From: Eimeria necatrix
Taxonomy: Eukaryota; Apicomplexa; Conoidasida; Eucoccidiorida; Eimeriidae
Length of the DNA stretch: 54,641 bases
Assembly: GCF_000499385.1 (NCBI RefSeq)
Contig: NW_013652695.1
Span: 1 to 54,641 of the forward strand
Direction of reading: 5' to 3'
Both the position numbers and the translations under genes were made by a program. Shown here in pieces: positions 23,832 through 35,900 of the stretch. Below the pieces are notes generated by a model. It was not told the origin of the DNA. It ran no database searches and saw only the letters and a program-made list of their open reading frames with translations. The stretch's first letter is position 1. The number at the start of each line of letters is the position of its first letter.

Positions 23832-25933
23832 TTTGAACAAAAGGATGAAAATTGCATCAACGAGTGTAAAGCCCGACCAGTAGCCGCGGTGGAGAAGAGC
23901 CACTTTGTAACACCTATTGGGGGTGGGAAAAAGATCAAACCACAGTTTCAGGCAAACACTGTGGTAAGTGGGCCCAAATAAGCACATAAAGATGTCTCAC
24001 GCAGTGCCAGCATGAAAGCATGCTGTAACATCGACCCCATTGGAGACATGGCGTGGGCTGTGGAGTGGGGAGAGTGACAACCCTCTGCTGCTCCACCTTT
24101 CGTCTGTCTCCTGTCGCCTGCACGGCTTTACGGACCAAAATCGTCAGTCCCTCACTCACTGAGACACATTCGGCCTACTAATCTTTAAACATGTAAATTT
24201 AAGTTCCTTAAGTTTATATATTTGTTTTGTTTCGACCTCTGGCTTGTTTCTAACTGGTTTCCCACGCAGCAGTCAAGTAGTTAGGCAGCCAACGTCCCCA
24301 TTGTGGGTGTTGCCCTAGTAGAAAATGGAATGGCAGGAAGGGAACATTGACAGCCTCTTGCGATGTGCTAAATGTTAAAATGACTAAATTTAAAAAACGA
24401 GGTGAATTTTGCACCAACTACGCGTTGAAGCGTTAGCAGCCGGGAAAGATGGGGACTGGCAGGCTGTGTGGACAGGCTTAACAGCCGACGGTTAAGTAAC
24501 ACTCGCTCGAATTTTCTCACTATGGCATTCTAAACATGGGGCATATATGGTATAAATGTGGCTCGAGCTGAAAAACACCGTACACTGGAAATGCCACACA
24601 GCATTGGCATCTGCGGTGCGCTGCTTTCCAATGCTGATGGCTGCTGGAAGCAGCTACAATGGGGAGAAAGTTATCCTGAACGCAAAGCTGAACTTACACT
24701 TGAGTTTCTCATATATTCCATCATGGCTTCGAGACATTTTTTGCCAGCTCGTCCAATGATGCGTCGGGCTGATACGCCCGCTCTGATGTCTGCTGCAGCC
24801 GTATTCTGATATTATTGCTGTTGTTCCTGCTAATGCTGTTGAAGCTTCAGCACTTGCCGCTTTTGCTGCTGTGGAGGCCTGATTCTGCCGTGGGCGCATT
24901 CTCACCTCGGGCTCTGCTTCGAGGTCTGATTCGTCAGTAGCGCCTTACGAAGTAACTGGGTGTTGGCTCGAAATCATCTCTGTGCGAAGTTGTCGGTGCA
25001 TTTGCACGCGGAGAGGGAGGTCTGCCGCGTCGTTGACTACTTTCAGTAGTTAACGTAATTGCATGCATTGTCTGGCAGCCAATTAGAGAGCTGAATTGCT
25101 TGAAGGATTCGTGTTCCATACAGCACCCAAATATACAAACGGATTAGGGTCACAAGGTCACCTCCAGACGAGCAGTGAAGACCAAGTCTGGTCATCGATA
25201 CTTATCGTAGGCGTTTGTTTGCTAGGCCCTGGCACTTACGGTCCGTGCTTCGTTTAGCATCCATGGAATGGGCGTGCAAGTCTATCGCTCTTCTCTCTCT
25301 AGGTTGTTATTGTGGGGCATTTGCGAACTTCTACTACGCATGACTCTTAGAAGTCGCAACCCTGTCTTAGATTTAAGAGACCCAATGATCTTATTGGCTT
25401 CTAGCTGTTCATTCAAGCCGCCATACGCGGCTCTTTCTGTGACTATTAACAGTTTATTTGCCGAGCACTACCAGCCGAGCTGATTGCGGAGACGACACGC
25501 CGTCCCGGCAAAATTTGTCTCGATAGCCCGAGTTAGGAAGCAACAGCTGCATCAGTTCTGTTGCCTCTACAGTGTAGGGATTGGACGGCTAGCAGGCTCT
25601 ACATGAGCCGTGACTACTACTGTCCTTGTTCTGTACATCAGAAATGCGAGGCGTGTGGGCTGCGCTCAAAACTGAATAGTGAATTCCCTAAGCTTCAAGC
25701 CCTTCACTCCATGAGGCAAGTGCCACTGGGAGTTAGTGGACGTCCAGCAAACTCTACAGCTTCACGGCTAAATGGGCAATTGTGAGAAAGCTAAGAGTTG
25801 ACTCAGAGTCCACACGCAGCAACAGACGCTTCAGGCACAGTACGAAACTTTATGGGAAAACAACGATACTCAGACGTCGAATTGCGGATCAGGGTATTCC
25901 CAAAAGCGACACTGGACACTTGTAAAAGAGGTC

Positions 25934-26182
25934 CTCAAATCAATGCCCTGCTGCACCAAACGCTTGATTGAGCTTTGTGGCCAGCGCTCTTGCCACTTTT
26001 CTCTTCGAGGGTACAGTCCTTTCAGCAGTAATAGGCTCGTTTACTATGGACACTGGTAAGAAAAATTCTCGAATCAACGCCCTGCTGTACCCAGCGATAG
26101 ACTGAGCTTTGCGGCGAGCACTCTTGCCATTGTTATCTGCGAGCGTACAGCTCTTACAGCAGCAATAGATTCGTTTGCCATG
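25934..26182. repeat. Diverged tandem duplication, period about 134 bp
   Basis: Copies at 25934-26050 and 26068-26182 share CTCxAATCAAxGCCCTGCTG at the start, GAGCTTTG and CTCTTGCCA in the middle, and ATAGxxTCGTTT near the end. Identity is roughly 75% by eye, older than the 22.4-kb duplication. Confidence 0.7.
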
Positions 26183-26302
26183 CACGCCTCCATGATAAAG
26201 GTTCCAGTACAATTAGAGAAATTCTTTCGTCCGTCTTGCTTCCTCTCGCGGCATTAACATTGTTACATCACACTCTGCAGTGGTCTTACCTTCCGTCGAG
26301 TT

Positions 26303-26380
26303 GTTAGTGCTTTATGCTCCATTATCCACAATCAGACGCAGTCGTTAGTGCTTATTGTTCCGTTGTCCAAAATCAGACGC
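26303..26380. repeat. Short tandem repeat, two units of about 38 bp
   Basis: GTTAGTGCTT... and ...AATCAGACGCA occur twice (26303-26340 and 26344-26380) with a few differences. It has no coding role that I can see. Confidence 0.75.
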
Positions 26381-26999
26381 ACTATCACAAGTGAGCGGAC
26401 CTAGCTAGCGGCTTGCTCCCTTGCCCATCAGCGCCCTCAGCAAATTGCTACACAGTGCAACATTTTCGTGGTGCAGCACAATACTACATGACAACAAAAT
26501 CGTTCATTCACGGGGAGAATCTGCCTTCAGAGGCAGATCCTCGCTTGAAAACCTAGACGTGAAGCGGGTTTCTTCGTGTGCAAATTGCCCGCAAAAAGGA
26601 AAATAAGACGCTCCAGCTGTAAGTTGCAACTCGAAACTGTTAGCTGTGCAAGCTATTACACTTCATTTTTCCAGGCGCAATATGCTGCCTACAAATGACA
26701 GCATTTATGAGATGTACTGTGTACAGGTCAAAGTCCCCTGCAGCAACCGTTGCAGAAGCAATCGCAGAAGCTGCGGTACCTGGCCATTTGCCTCAAGGAA
26801 CAAACATCAAATTTTGGAGCTCTGCCCAGAGCTTCTTTGTTCAGTGTTGCAAGCATACAAAGAAAAATCGTATCCACTACCTTCTACTTAAAAGCGCGGG
26901 AAATAACTATGTCAAAATTCTGGAGTTCTTTCGGGCCTTATGCCCATTTGCCAATCCAAAGGGCTGGCTAGCCGGCGAGTGCGCTCGACAGGGACATCG

Positions 27000-29900
27000 T
27001 TACGACAATGTGAAGGCACCTTGTCCCTCCTCTAGGGCAAGGAGAAGCCTCTCTTTAAGGATTTGCTTGGAAGAGTAGTTGGGCAATTTTATGTAATTGC
27101 TGCAGGTCATCACACTCGGCAAAAGGCAATCGATGGCCCCACCGCCAGACGCCGGAGTCTTTCTAACAACCTTCATCAACGGACTGCGGCAGAATGAACA
27201 GAAAGAGTCACCAAAAGCAAAACCATGCAAGACTGTTCCCTAGGGTGTTTTCCTGAAGAGTTGCGTGCACGTTGCTTTACCGTCATACGCAAATCCGAGA
27301 AAATACACTTGAAACAAACGTAGCAAGCAAGGCGGGCACCAACGAATCCATCAAGCAGTCTTTCTAGCTTTCCAGCCAGTTGAAACGCTGGCACTTTGTA
27401 GAGACAGCACGCGAGAGGCAAACGTGACTGAGAAACAGCAGCAATGGAGCGTCTGCGTGCAGCGCAGGAATCTAGTAGGCTAACTGCCCATAAAGCTAGA
27501 AAGAAGGCCAGCTGTTAAGCCAGCTGAGAAAAGTTGCCTCACCGAAACCCAGCGAATCCACCTGCTGGCAGAATTGTTGATCCCGTGACAAACTTGAGGA
27601 AAGCCGCACGCTGCGAAGGGTTGAAGTCCACCAAAACCTCCAAGAAGTGCCCATACACAGCACTCGACGTCGTAAATCTTGCGGGCAAACGCAACAAAAA
27701 TAACCGCGCATGGAAAGAAGTCCGGCTTGCCACTTTGCATGGTATGCGCCTCAGTTTGAATTGCCAGCTATCTTCTACTGCTACATATAATCCTTGCGTT
27801 GCTACTTGCGGTGCACGCAACCTCCATGTTCACTGTCTACTCTCCTCGACCTGTCTATGTAACTTCCCAAGTTTTCGTTTTGTATAGCCTGCCACGTGCT
27901 CGTCTACCCCCATCTCTGTCTGTTTGTCGCCTTTATTTCTCTCATCGTCCCCTCCAGCTGCCCTCTGCCCGCCACTCTCAGTTTCTAACCAAGTGACCCC
28001 TCTCCCTGCATGTTTCTGCGTTCACCACCTTTGGATCGATAACTATTCAGCACTCACCCATGGTCCGGAGCAACATGTGCCCTAAGGTGGGACAGCGTCC
28101 AGAACCTATCCTGTCTCGTTCTCTCTCTATCTCCAAACAAAACTGAAGAAACCTCCATCGGCAACAGCGGCGAAAGTGCGAAGAGCGGGCAGAAAGAACC
28201 GAATCCCAGACGAAACGCAGACGCCTAAGCAGACAAATGGAAAAAACGGCACACGCCTACGCCCGTAATCTTGGCAGATATTAAAGATGAATAAGCCATT
28301 GCTTCCTTCATATGCGTATTACGTCTGTCCAGTTGAAACTTGAATAAAAAAGCAAACAATTGCATGCACGCCGCAAGGCGTACCTGCAGGAAGATGCCTT
28401 CACAAAGAAGCACGAAAGCCAAGCGCTGGATGAAAAAGTCCAAAGAAGCGTTTGAGACAAATATGTTTTCACCGCCTTCAACAAGTGGCCCTCCACCATC
28501 CTCTGAGGCACCAAAAACAGCTGTAACAACTACAACAGTAACTAAACCAGCAATTCGTGCCGGACTTGCAGCAGCAACGCTTACTGGTACTTCACTCGTA
28601 GCCAACCCACATGACAGCAAAGCCACACAATTCAGTATCAAGCCCCACACACACTGCTACGTATTACCGCGTGCCCATAGCGCCACTGCATCGCCACCTA
28701 CGTGGAATCACAAACGAGCATGCCATATCCTTGACCTCATGTCCATCTGCACGGTGCTGGAGCATCTGCTGTAGAGACCTCCCCAGAGCTTCGTCAATTG
28801 CCGCAACAGCAGCAACAGCAGCAGCGGTCCCACCACAGTAGCAAATACCGAACCGTAGCCTCGCTGTTGCGGTTCCAGCTTCCACGTCTTCTGTCGCTGC
28901 TGCAGGTCTCATGCAGCTGCAGAGCCTTAGCCGCTCCTGGTGCAGCCGAGGGCGAGCAACTGCCTCCCAAAAGAGCATATGCAGCCCAATGTCAGTTGTG
29001 CTGCTGCGACCGTCTAGCAGAGCCTTTGCAGCCAACTGGCCCAACAGGCGGAAGTGACTAAATAGCTGGAGCTCCAGTGTGCCTCTGCCACTTGCAGAGA
29101 TTGCTCTTGGGGACGGTGCTGCTGCTGTACAGGAGGGCTTCTGTTGGGAAGAACCAATGGTGCTTGCATTGCTGCTGGCGTTGCAAGTGTTGCTGAACGG
29201 CCCCGCATCTTCTTCCATATCCTCTGCCCCTTCAGAAGGAACACCTCTGTCTGTCCTTCTTGTTGGGGCCCTGCTTCGCATCCTCTGCTGCTGTTGCTGC
29301 TGCACTAGAGGAGACACTCTTGGACGCCGCACCATGTCCAACGGGATGAGACACAAATCTGTCAAATACGCACGAGGAAATAGTCCCCCACCGCTGCTGC
29401 AGTTCAAAAACAGCTCAGGTTCCTTCCAAGTCAGCAGCGCCTCCAACACCTGCAGCAGCAGAAGCAATTCAGTCAGCAAGAGGCCCTTGCAAGTAATAAT
29501 GCGCAGGTGGGAGTAAGGCAGCGTACTTAAGTGTCATCGCGTGACCAAAGTTTCTGTCCCCCAATTCAAAACCCTTAGCCCTTAAAACGAGTGCTGGATA
29601 TCCACCTCGGCATAAAATTCATTCGTTGGGCCTTGGCCCACTCCCTCTTCTCCGGCGAACTCCACCTCTAGCACAGGCTGCTCTTCACTACTGCGGCTAC
29701 TCGCCAGCAAATGGTCCATCACCTGTGGCAGAAGTAACAGCAACAGCCGACACTGTGCTGTTGCTACTGAAGCTGCATCCGCCCTACTGATCCCTCGAAA
29801 TGCAGGGCCAGCATCCCCATTTACAACCAAACGCGAGAACAAGTATTCAGGTACAATCAAGGCACGGCATGGAACTAGATCGAAGAGTCTTGTGCTAACC

Positions 29901-32900
29901 TTCGCAGCACTCTCCACCAAGTGCGCGCGTGGCATCTTAACTTTTGTCCGAGGAAGAGATGCTCCCTAAATGCAAGCACAAACAAGGAGGCTGCAGCTGT
30001 TGTGTTTACTGCTCAGCCGCTGCTTCCATTGCTGGCATTCCTCCTGCCGTGAGTCCGGCTGCAGCTGTTCACCTACTCCTTCCAAATCTGCCAGTATTTC
30101 TTGCTCCCGTCTGTTACTACTGCCTCCGGATGCTGCTCCCTGCAGCTGCAGCACAGGCCGCAATCGCTGCAGTAGCAGAGCTTTGCTGCTGCTAATGCCG
30201 GCAGTGGGTAGGTTAAGCAACGGCTGCACGCTGCTGCTGCTGCCGCTGCTACCCTGTCGCTGGCCGAGCAGCAGCTCTGCCGCTTCCTTTAGCCGAACTT
30301 TGTAGATGAACTGGCCCCGCATGGCCCCTAGATGCTGCTGCAACAGCAATAGCAGCCTCAGTTGCAGCGGAAACAAGAAGGGGCACGCAAAGACCAGTCT
30401 CCTAAGCCAGTAAGGAGTTCTGCTGCAGCTAGTCACAGCTGCAACAGGGTCTGCCAAAACTGCCCCTGCCTTCGCTGCAACGCTGCTCCAGCAAGATATT
30501 TCAGCTGCCGCTGCCGCTGCCGCTCCTGAGTCGCCGTTGCCGTTGCTGCTACATAGACCCAGAGGATGCTCCCGCAGAGCGCGCGCTGATGCAGCGGCTC
30601 GGAATTTTGTTGCTACCGCTGCCAATGGTGCTGGGTCGTCATTGTTACTGAGAGTAATGCTACTGGCTACAGAAGCATACGTGTGCAGCTGCGGCAACTG
30701 CTGCAGGAGATTATGCAAATACAGCAACAAAACAACGAAAGGCGCCGCCGCTGCAGCCGCCTCGTCAAACACGCTGGGGAGAAAAACGTTTCCTTCATAT
30801 GCAGCAGGTGCAGCCGTCGGCCTAGGAATCGCCGGCTCTGTCCTTGCTACTGTTGCTGCTGACGCTTGGCCGGGTTTGTCTCTGCCAGCGCTGCTGCCGC
30901 GTCGCGTGACGGAAACCCCGGCGGAAGAAATGCCATAGAACAGTGGAGCCGCCTCATCTGATGCTGCATGCAGCAACAAATCGAGACGGTGCCAGCTGCT
31001 GCAATCACCCCGTAAGTACGCTGCAGCTGCAGTGGTCTCCTTCTGGGTTCGAGAGACACACCATCCCGCCAGGTCCTCCAAGTGTTGCTGCTCCTGCGGA
31101 TTGCGCGGCTGCTCTTTCGACTTCGAGCAGGGGACAGGAGGATCCTCCTGCTGCTGCTTTTGCTCTTCTTGTAGCTGCTGCAACAGACGCTCTGCACCTA
31201 ATGCCGGATGGACAACGGAGGTGACGAGGGGTGTGCCCCGACCAAGCTTGAGGCCCTCTGCGCGCAGTTCATTTGCACTGCTGCTGCCACCGCTGCTGTT
31301 CCGAGCCTTGAGTGTTGCCGGAATCACCAAGTAGTCGACTGTGTGGGCCTTGTCCCAAAGAGAATTGCGCGACGGTGTTGCTTCGGCTGCCACTGCTGCT
31401 GCTTGGGCTGATTCTGCGGTCTCGTCAATCATGATGCAGAATCTGCCACTAACATCTACCTGAAGCGTTTCTCCACCACTGCTGCTACCCTGGGTGCCCG
31501 TGGGAGGAGCAGATGTGGTGGTGCGAGGGTCCCCATCGGCTGTGGCTGCTGCTGTCTCCGTAGCAGCAGCTACAGTTACGGGTCTTCTCGTATTCGGAGT
31601 GCCTGACTGTGCCTCCACCTCGCCACGCTGCCGCGACGAGGCGGCGCTTCCTCGGCTGTTGGGGAGGAGATCAGCCAACAAGGCTGTGGAAAGCAGCATC
31701 TCAAAAGTGCTGCTGCCTCCTTGCAGCATTTGTTGAAGTCGACGATGCGCCACGCTGCTTGAGGCAGACAGCCAGCCATTACCGCTGCTACTGCTATCAC
31801 GGAAGATACTGCCGCTGCTGCGCCTGGGCAGTGCAACACAGCCTCCGTACAAACTGAGCGCCTCTATTACAGGCATCTGGGGCGGGACTGGTACGGAGTG
31901 TACGTACAGCTGAATAGCACCCACACTGGCTGCAGTAGGCTTGTTGCTGCTGCTAATGCTGCTCGGTGCAGCAGAGGCAGTCGCACTGGCGCCTGTAGCT
32001 GCATCTTGCTGCTGCTGCTGTGCGCCACCACACTGTTGCCTTGGTGCGGCACGGTGCAGTGCTGCTGCTGTTGGCGCTGGGTCGGACGGAGTATCGGGCG
32101 CCGCTGCAGCACTGCAATGCAGTGAATCCTCACTCCCTTCTACGTTAGGTCCCGTGACAGCCTCGTCTTCGCTTGTCCCACTGCTGGTGCTGCTATTGCA
32201 GCTGCTGCTGTGGCTACTGCCCTCTCCCGATTCATCCCTTTCAAAAATCACCGCGCTTTCACTATCACTACTGCTGCTGCTATGGCTGCTGCTGCTACTA
32301 CTACTGCGAATATCTTCATCGCTGATGCCACCTCCATAACCTTGTTCGTCATCTCTTGCGCGCCTGCCTAAAAGATCCAAGAAGCATACGAAATCGAGCA
32401 GCCGCAAGTGCTACAGTATCGGCAGCAAAAGCAAAAGCGGAAGCTACACTTGCTGCAGCAGAATGCTTCTCACCTGCTTTGAGGTGACTGTCCACATCCA
32501 TCGAATCACTGCTCGCTGAAGAGTCGTCTTCCTCCTCTTGACGCCGCTGCCGCAGTTGTCGTTGCTGGTGCCGTACCTGCTGTCGCTGCTGCGGTCGCTG
32601 TTGTACCTGCTGCTCCACTGCAACCTCATTCTCTGCTTCTCTCTGGCACGTCCCTGATACCCGCTGGCCTCGACGACCCCCTCTCGTCGAGCCACTACTG
32701 CTGGTTTCATCCTGTTCCTGCTGGTGCAAGCCTTGCTCTGTTTGCAGCTCCTCTTCCACATCACGACTCTGGTGCTGCTGCCGCGCTTGCCGTTGCATTT
32801 GTTGCTGCCGTGTTTGCTCAGCAGCCTGTCTCATCTGCAGTGTCCGCCTTATTTCAGACTCCACGCGTGACAGCGGAGCCCTGCAGTCAACAACCAATGC

Positions 32901-35900
32901 GTTGTTGCTGCTGTTGCTGGCGCTGCCGGAGTATCTGTGGCCCCACGACAGCAGGTCACCCAAAATATTGCCTCTTTGGTGCTGCAGCACCAATTGCTGA
33001 AGCTGCTGCATCGCCGTAAGCCCAGCGCCACCACCGCTGCTGTTGCTGCTATAACTACTCCGCTGTAGCGACCGCTGTGAGGTTGTCACAACGCTGTCTG
33101 AGCCGGCTCCCGACGGAACTGTCCCTCGTCCGCCGCGAGCCCTCTCCCCGCTGCTGCTGTCTCTTGCTGCTGCTTCAGGCCCGGACGCAGTAGAAGGGGG
33201 AGGCGCGTTGCTGTTGCTGCTTCCACTGCTGCCAGGCTGCCCTCGGCGTCTCTTGATCAAGCAACCACTGTTGTTCGCGCCTGTGGAGCTGCTGTTGCTA
33301 CCACGGTTAGTGTTGCTGCTACTGCTCTCGTTGCTGCTACTGCTCCTGTTGCGCATACTGTTGCTGTTGCTGCTGTTAATGTTGCTGCTGCCTGTGCTGG
33401 ATTTTGCTCCCGGAACCGCTGTCCCAGCTGCCTTTGACCGTGTGTTTCGACCGGCGCGCTGTGGAGTTGAAGATGTGCTGCCTTCCTTTCTTGTTGAGGT
33501 TGCAGATCCTGCAAACCTATCCTGTGTTACTGCTACTGCTGGTGTTGCTGCTGTACCTTGCGCGGCATCAGCAACAGCATGTGCAGGAGACCGACAGCCT
33601 CCCACCGTACGACTGCGAAAACGTCTCCTCGAAGGCCTCCCCGGTGTCTGTGGCTCTGCATTTGCCGTCTTTCTCTGACTTGCCCCTGATTCTGTTTCCC
33701 TCGCCTCCACCGTTGGTGTTGCAGGGGTTGATCCTGCTGACAAATCTGGCGTTTTGGGCGTCTCAGCTGCACGCGGAGAAGAGACAACAGCAGGCGCTTG
33801 CTCGCTGCTGAGATCTCTTGCAACGAGGACGACGTCTCTTTGCAAGTCTTGCATAACTAAGAGGGGGTCGGGCTGCTGCAGTAGCTGCTGCTGCAGCAAC
33901 TGTTGCCGCATGAACTCTCCTGGGTGCTGAGGCAATTGCTGTTGCTGCAACTGATGAAACATACGGAGACCCCTAGGCCCCGGTCGCTGGCGCTGTTGAA
34001 GCCCCGCTGTGCGATAACCTGACTGTCTTCCCGTTGAAACAGCTGCTGAATGTGGCGTTGCTCCTGACACTGGCCGCGGGGCTCGCAAGTGCGGGGGCAG
34101 CACGTCTCTTGCTGCTGCAGCAACGGCAGGCAACTGCTGCTGCAGCACAGGGAACTGCTCCACTCTGCTCAAGCACTTTGCGGCTAGTGTCGCCAGCCGT
34201 ATCAGCAAATTTGGGGACGCAGCAGACCAGTCGACTCCGTCTAAACAGGCTCCTGCGTTCAGCAGCTTCTGTTGCTGCAGCGGAGGAGGGTTCTCGGTGA
34301 GGGGGAAAAGAAAGGCACGCAAGAACAGTAGTCCCCGTTGCTTTAGCTCCTGCTGCCTGCTGCAGCTGTCACTGTGGCAGATGCCCTTACAGCAACAGCT
34401 GCTCCCGGTGCTGCTGCTGCTGGCTATACCTAGTAAGTAACAGCAGAGTGCCTCCGCAATGCGAGAATTGATAAGTTCGCATGCAGAAACACTTTGTGGG
34501 GCCTCCAAAAGCTTTCTCAGTTCTACCAGGGCCAACCACTGCTCTTGTTGATCCTGTTTTTGTTGTCCCACAGGAGCGAGCTGCGACCCGTGGCTCAACA
34601 GTGACAGAGCTACGTGCTGCAGCCGCAGCTGCGCGCTACACGGAGGCGCAGCGCCGACAGATTGCTGTAGCTGCAAATTCTGCTGGTGTAGCTCAAACAT
34701 CAAGACACACGCTCTGCGAATATGCCTTAGCAAAGCAGTCAGATCCACACATGCAATAGGCTCGCCTGCAGCTGCAGCAGCAGCGGCTGCACCTGCCCTG
34801 GTTGCAAAGCGAAAAGTTGCCGCCGCTGGTTCCACACAGTTCTGCTTTTGGTGCCGTTCATCGCTGAAGCCACCGCGGCTGTTGCTCCTTCTCGTGATAG
34901 TGCTGCTATCAAAATCTGCCTCTACACGATCCCGCACGCCTGCTACCTGAAGCGCTGCTGCAGCAGCAGCGCCGCGCTGCAGAAGCAGCTGCAGAATGAG
35001 ACTCATAACCGCGAATTTCTGAAGCGCACGGAGAACGTATAACACAAAACACCGAAGCGCTCTGAAAGCAGCAGCTGGAATACCAGTTGCCACTCGCGAG
35101 AGAACAACAGCGAACTATGCAGCAACAAAGTGACAGTAGTACTACGAGCTGCACTACGAGCCGCATACCACTGCACCTGGCAGCCCCCTGTGGAGCGCAT
35201 GTGCGCATATTTCTCCAAGAGTTTTGCAGTCAAGGTGATCCAGCAGCTGCCGCTGCAGCAGTTGCTGGCTGCTGCTGGCTTTCGCCGCAGTGTATGCCGC
35301 AGCTAGTAGCAGTTGTAGCACGAACCGGCAAAGATCTCGTGTCACAGATGACTCCAGTAGAGGCAGCATCGGGGAAGCAAAAGTCCTGAGCAGTCCACCA
35401 AGCACACTTCCCTTCAGCTACGCTTCCTGTCCTCTGCTGCTGATTGTTGTGTCCTCCCATGAACCCGTCAGTGCGACTAGCCTCACGCATCAAGTGCAAG
35501 AGCCCCATAAGCTTCCACTACAGAACCTTCTATCCAGAGCACTGGCTTACTCAAGCGCCCGACCAAGAAGCTCTGGAGACTCTGCAAAGACAGCAACGCG
35601 TTTTGCATCAACTGTTAGTACATCCGCTGCTGCTGCTGCTTCTGCTCCAGCCGTCTCAGTTTGTTGCCGCTGCAGCACTTCCTGCCACAGGGGCAGCTGG
35701 AAGTGCACAGCTGGGAGTAGAGATACCCCATACGCTGCAACACCCTCCAGCAGCAGCATTTCCTGCTTCCTCACCTGCATTTAAAGCACATTACATCACC
35801 ATCTTTAAAGCCTGATATATGAGCCCTAGACCCCTGGTCCCATTTCCTTCAGCCACAGCTGCAAGATTAACTGGATCATCCGCATTAGGAGACTAATTAA

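Larger units (their letters stand above)
23832..26999. other. Gene-poor region with decayed repeats
   Basis: Only short open frames. An Ala/Ser-rich frame at 24654-24905 (-) and a Cys-containing frame at 25561-25785 (+) are weak. The DNA immediately before 27000 is the 3' flank of the HECT ligase gene. Confidence 0.45.

Noticed and set aside
25561..25785. Possible gypsy integrase zinc-binding remnant (RDYYCPCS...KCEACGLRSK)
   Set aside because: Only one CxxC is present, the histidine pair is not visible and no integrase core follows; similarity is too weak to call.
26646..27078. Overlapping plus-strand frames with several Cys residues, considered as a surface-antigen exon
   Set aside because: The two frames compete, no signal peptide or GPI signal is visible, and the end overlaps the last HECT exon.
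32368..32390. A 22-bp intron in the HECT gene (GTATGC...TTTTAG)
   Set aside because: Too short to splice; the upstream donor at 32473 (AG followed by GTGAGA) gives a normal 106-bp intron in the same phase.
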